A stretch of 5,332 nucleotides of DNA, taken from the NCBI GenBank assembly GCA_016187325.1, contig JACPJY010000401.1, forward strand, positions 1 through 5,332. The letters are read 5' to 3'. A model generated the notes under the pieces. The model saw nothing but the letters and a program-made list of their open reading frames with translations. It did not search any database and was not told the origin of the DNA. This DNA comes from Rhodospirillales bacterium (GTDB lineage Bacteria > Pseudomonadota > Alphaproteobacteria > Rhodospirillales > Casp-alpha2). Shown one piece after another: positions 4,503 to 5,332 of the stretch (positions within the stretch are counted from its first letter, which is position 1; every line of letters begins with the position of its first letter). The position numbers and the translations under genes are program-made.

Positions 4503-5332
4503 ATGCACTACAAGCCGCTTGGCCGCACCGGCGTGTGGGTTTCCGAGCTGTGCTTCGGCACCATGTCGTTCGGAGGCGAGGCCGACGAGCAGGGCTCGGC
4601 CGCCCTATACAAGCGCTGCCGCGACCTCGGCATCAACTTCTTCGATTGCGCCGACGCCTACTCGAAGGGCCGCGCCGAGGAGATTCTCGGCAAACTGATC
4701 AAGGGCACGCGCGACGAGCTGGTGATCACGTCGAAGTGCTTCAACCAGATGGGCAACGACGTCAATTCCGCCGGCGGCAGCCGCCGCTGGGTCAGCCGCG
4801 CCGTCGAGGCCAGCCTGAAGCGGCTCGGCACCGACCGCCTGGACGTGCTGTTCATGCACCGCTGGGAGCCCTTAGCGCCGCTCGAGGAAGTGCTGCGCGG
4901 GCTCGAAGACCTGGTGCGCGCCGGCAAGGTGCTGTATTTGGGCGCCAGCAACTACGCCGCCTGGCAGATCGCCAAAGGGCTCGGCATCTGCGAGCGCCGC
5001 GGCTGGTCCCGCTTCGACGTCATCCAGCCGATGTACAACCTGGTCAAGCGCCAGGTCGAGGTCGAGATCCTGCCGCTGGCCGAGGCCGAAGGGCTGGGCG
5101 TCATCACCTACAGCCCGCTCGGCGGCGGCCTGCTCACCGGCAAGTACGGGCCGGGGAAGCGGCCCAACGTCGGCCGCGTCGTCGAACGGCAGGAATACCA
5201 ACTGCGCTACGGCGAAGACTGGATGATCGAGACTGTCGGTGCCTTCACCGCGTTTGCGGCCAAGATGAAGGTTCACCCGGTGAGTCTGGCGGTGGCCTGG
5301 GTCAAGGCGCATCCGGCGGTCACCGCGCCGAT
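4503..5332 (+). CDS. Aldo/keto reductase, 3' end cut by the window
   Basis: The start ATG 4503 has GGAGG (4492-4496) six bases upstream, and the frame stays open for 276 codons to the window edge. The protein is a NAD(P)H-dependent oxidoreductase of the aldo/keto reductase superfamily, a soluble (beta/alpha)8 barrel that reduces aldehydes or ketones. The opening YKPLGRTGVWVSELCFGTM and the catalytic tetrad are visible: Asp48 and Tyr53 (in DCADAYSKG), Lys78 (in VITSK) and His119 (in LFMHRWEP). Cofactor-side motifs follow: GASNYAAWQ, DVIQPMYNLV and YSPLGGGLLTGKY. Family members of this type usually run 320-350 residues, so about 50-70 are missing, including the C-terminal GARN-type cofactor motif. 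It lies 86 bp after the secreted-protein gene on the same strand and could be cotranscribed. The physiological substrate cannot be predicted. Confidence 0.93.
   Translation, partial: MHYKPLGRTGVWVSELCFGTMSFGGEADEQGSAALYKRCRDLGINFFDCADAYSKGRAEEILGKLIKGTRDELVITSKCFNQMGNDVNSAGGSRRWVSRAVEASLKRLGTDRLDVLFMHRWEPLAPLEEVLRGLEDLVRAGKVLYLGASNYAAWQIAKGLGICERRGWSRFDVIQPMYNLVKRQVEVEILPLAEAEGLGVITYSPLGGGLLTGKYGPGKRPNVGRVVERQEYQLRYGEDWMIETVGAFTAFAAKMKVHPVSLAVAWVKAHPAVTAP

Noticed and set aside
4605..5312. Several minus-strand open frames opposite the aldo/keto reductase
   Set aside because: The plus-strand frame has the full catalytic tetrad and a good ribosome binding site; the antisense translations are featureless.

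Overview
This window looks like chromosomal DNA from a GC-rich alphaproteobacterium, most likely of the Rhodospirillales type. That rests on GC-rich third codon positions, on the style of the ParE, YciA-type thioesterase and TerC sequences, and on intergenic repeats built around ATTCCGGA. The placement is inference from gene style; no database was searched. I see no transposase, integrase, phage gene, CRISPR array, tRNA or rRNA.

Layout. (1) Positions 1-270 hold the 3' end of a TerC-family membrane protein gene on the plus strand. (2) Positions 271-715 have no gene I can support. They hold one copy of a structured repeat (318-483), a perfect 20-bp palindrome (514-533), promoter-like words (604-661) and a 14-bp palindrome (678-691) just before a strong ribosome binding site. 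(3) Positions 716-952 encode a 78-residue membrane protein of unknown function. (4) Positions 953-1295 hold two overlapping GC-rich inverted repeats and a second repeat copy (1088-1274) in the same orientation. (5) Positions 1296-3455, minus strand, are parE (topoisomerase IV subunit B), complete, with a basic N-terminal tail. (6) Positions 3456-3601 are a divergent intergenic region. (7) Positions 3602-4416, plus strand, are a YciA-type acyl-CoA thioesterase gene and a secreted conserved-hypothetical gene overlapping by ATGA. (8) Positions 4417-4502 contain two mutually exclusive inverted repeats. (9) From 4503 to the right edge runs an aldo/keto reductase gene, cut by the window.

How the parts relate. 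The coding genes are mostly ordinary housekeeping or metabolic genes. The thioesterase and the secreted protein are probably translationally coupled; the reductase may be cotranscribed with them. parE is transcribed divergently from this group and converges on the small membrane gene, and the second repeat lies between their 3' ends.

The least explained part is 290-1300. Two same-orientation copies of a palindromic repeat (four alternating ATTCCGGA words, hairpins inside) bracket a small membrane-protein gene that has its own palindromes and a strong ribosome binding site. I would not call this a new system on sequence alone, but it is the part most worth checking.
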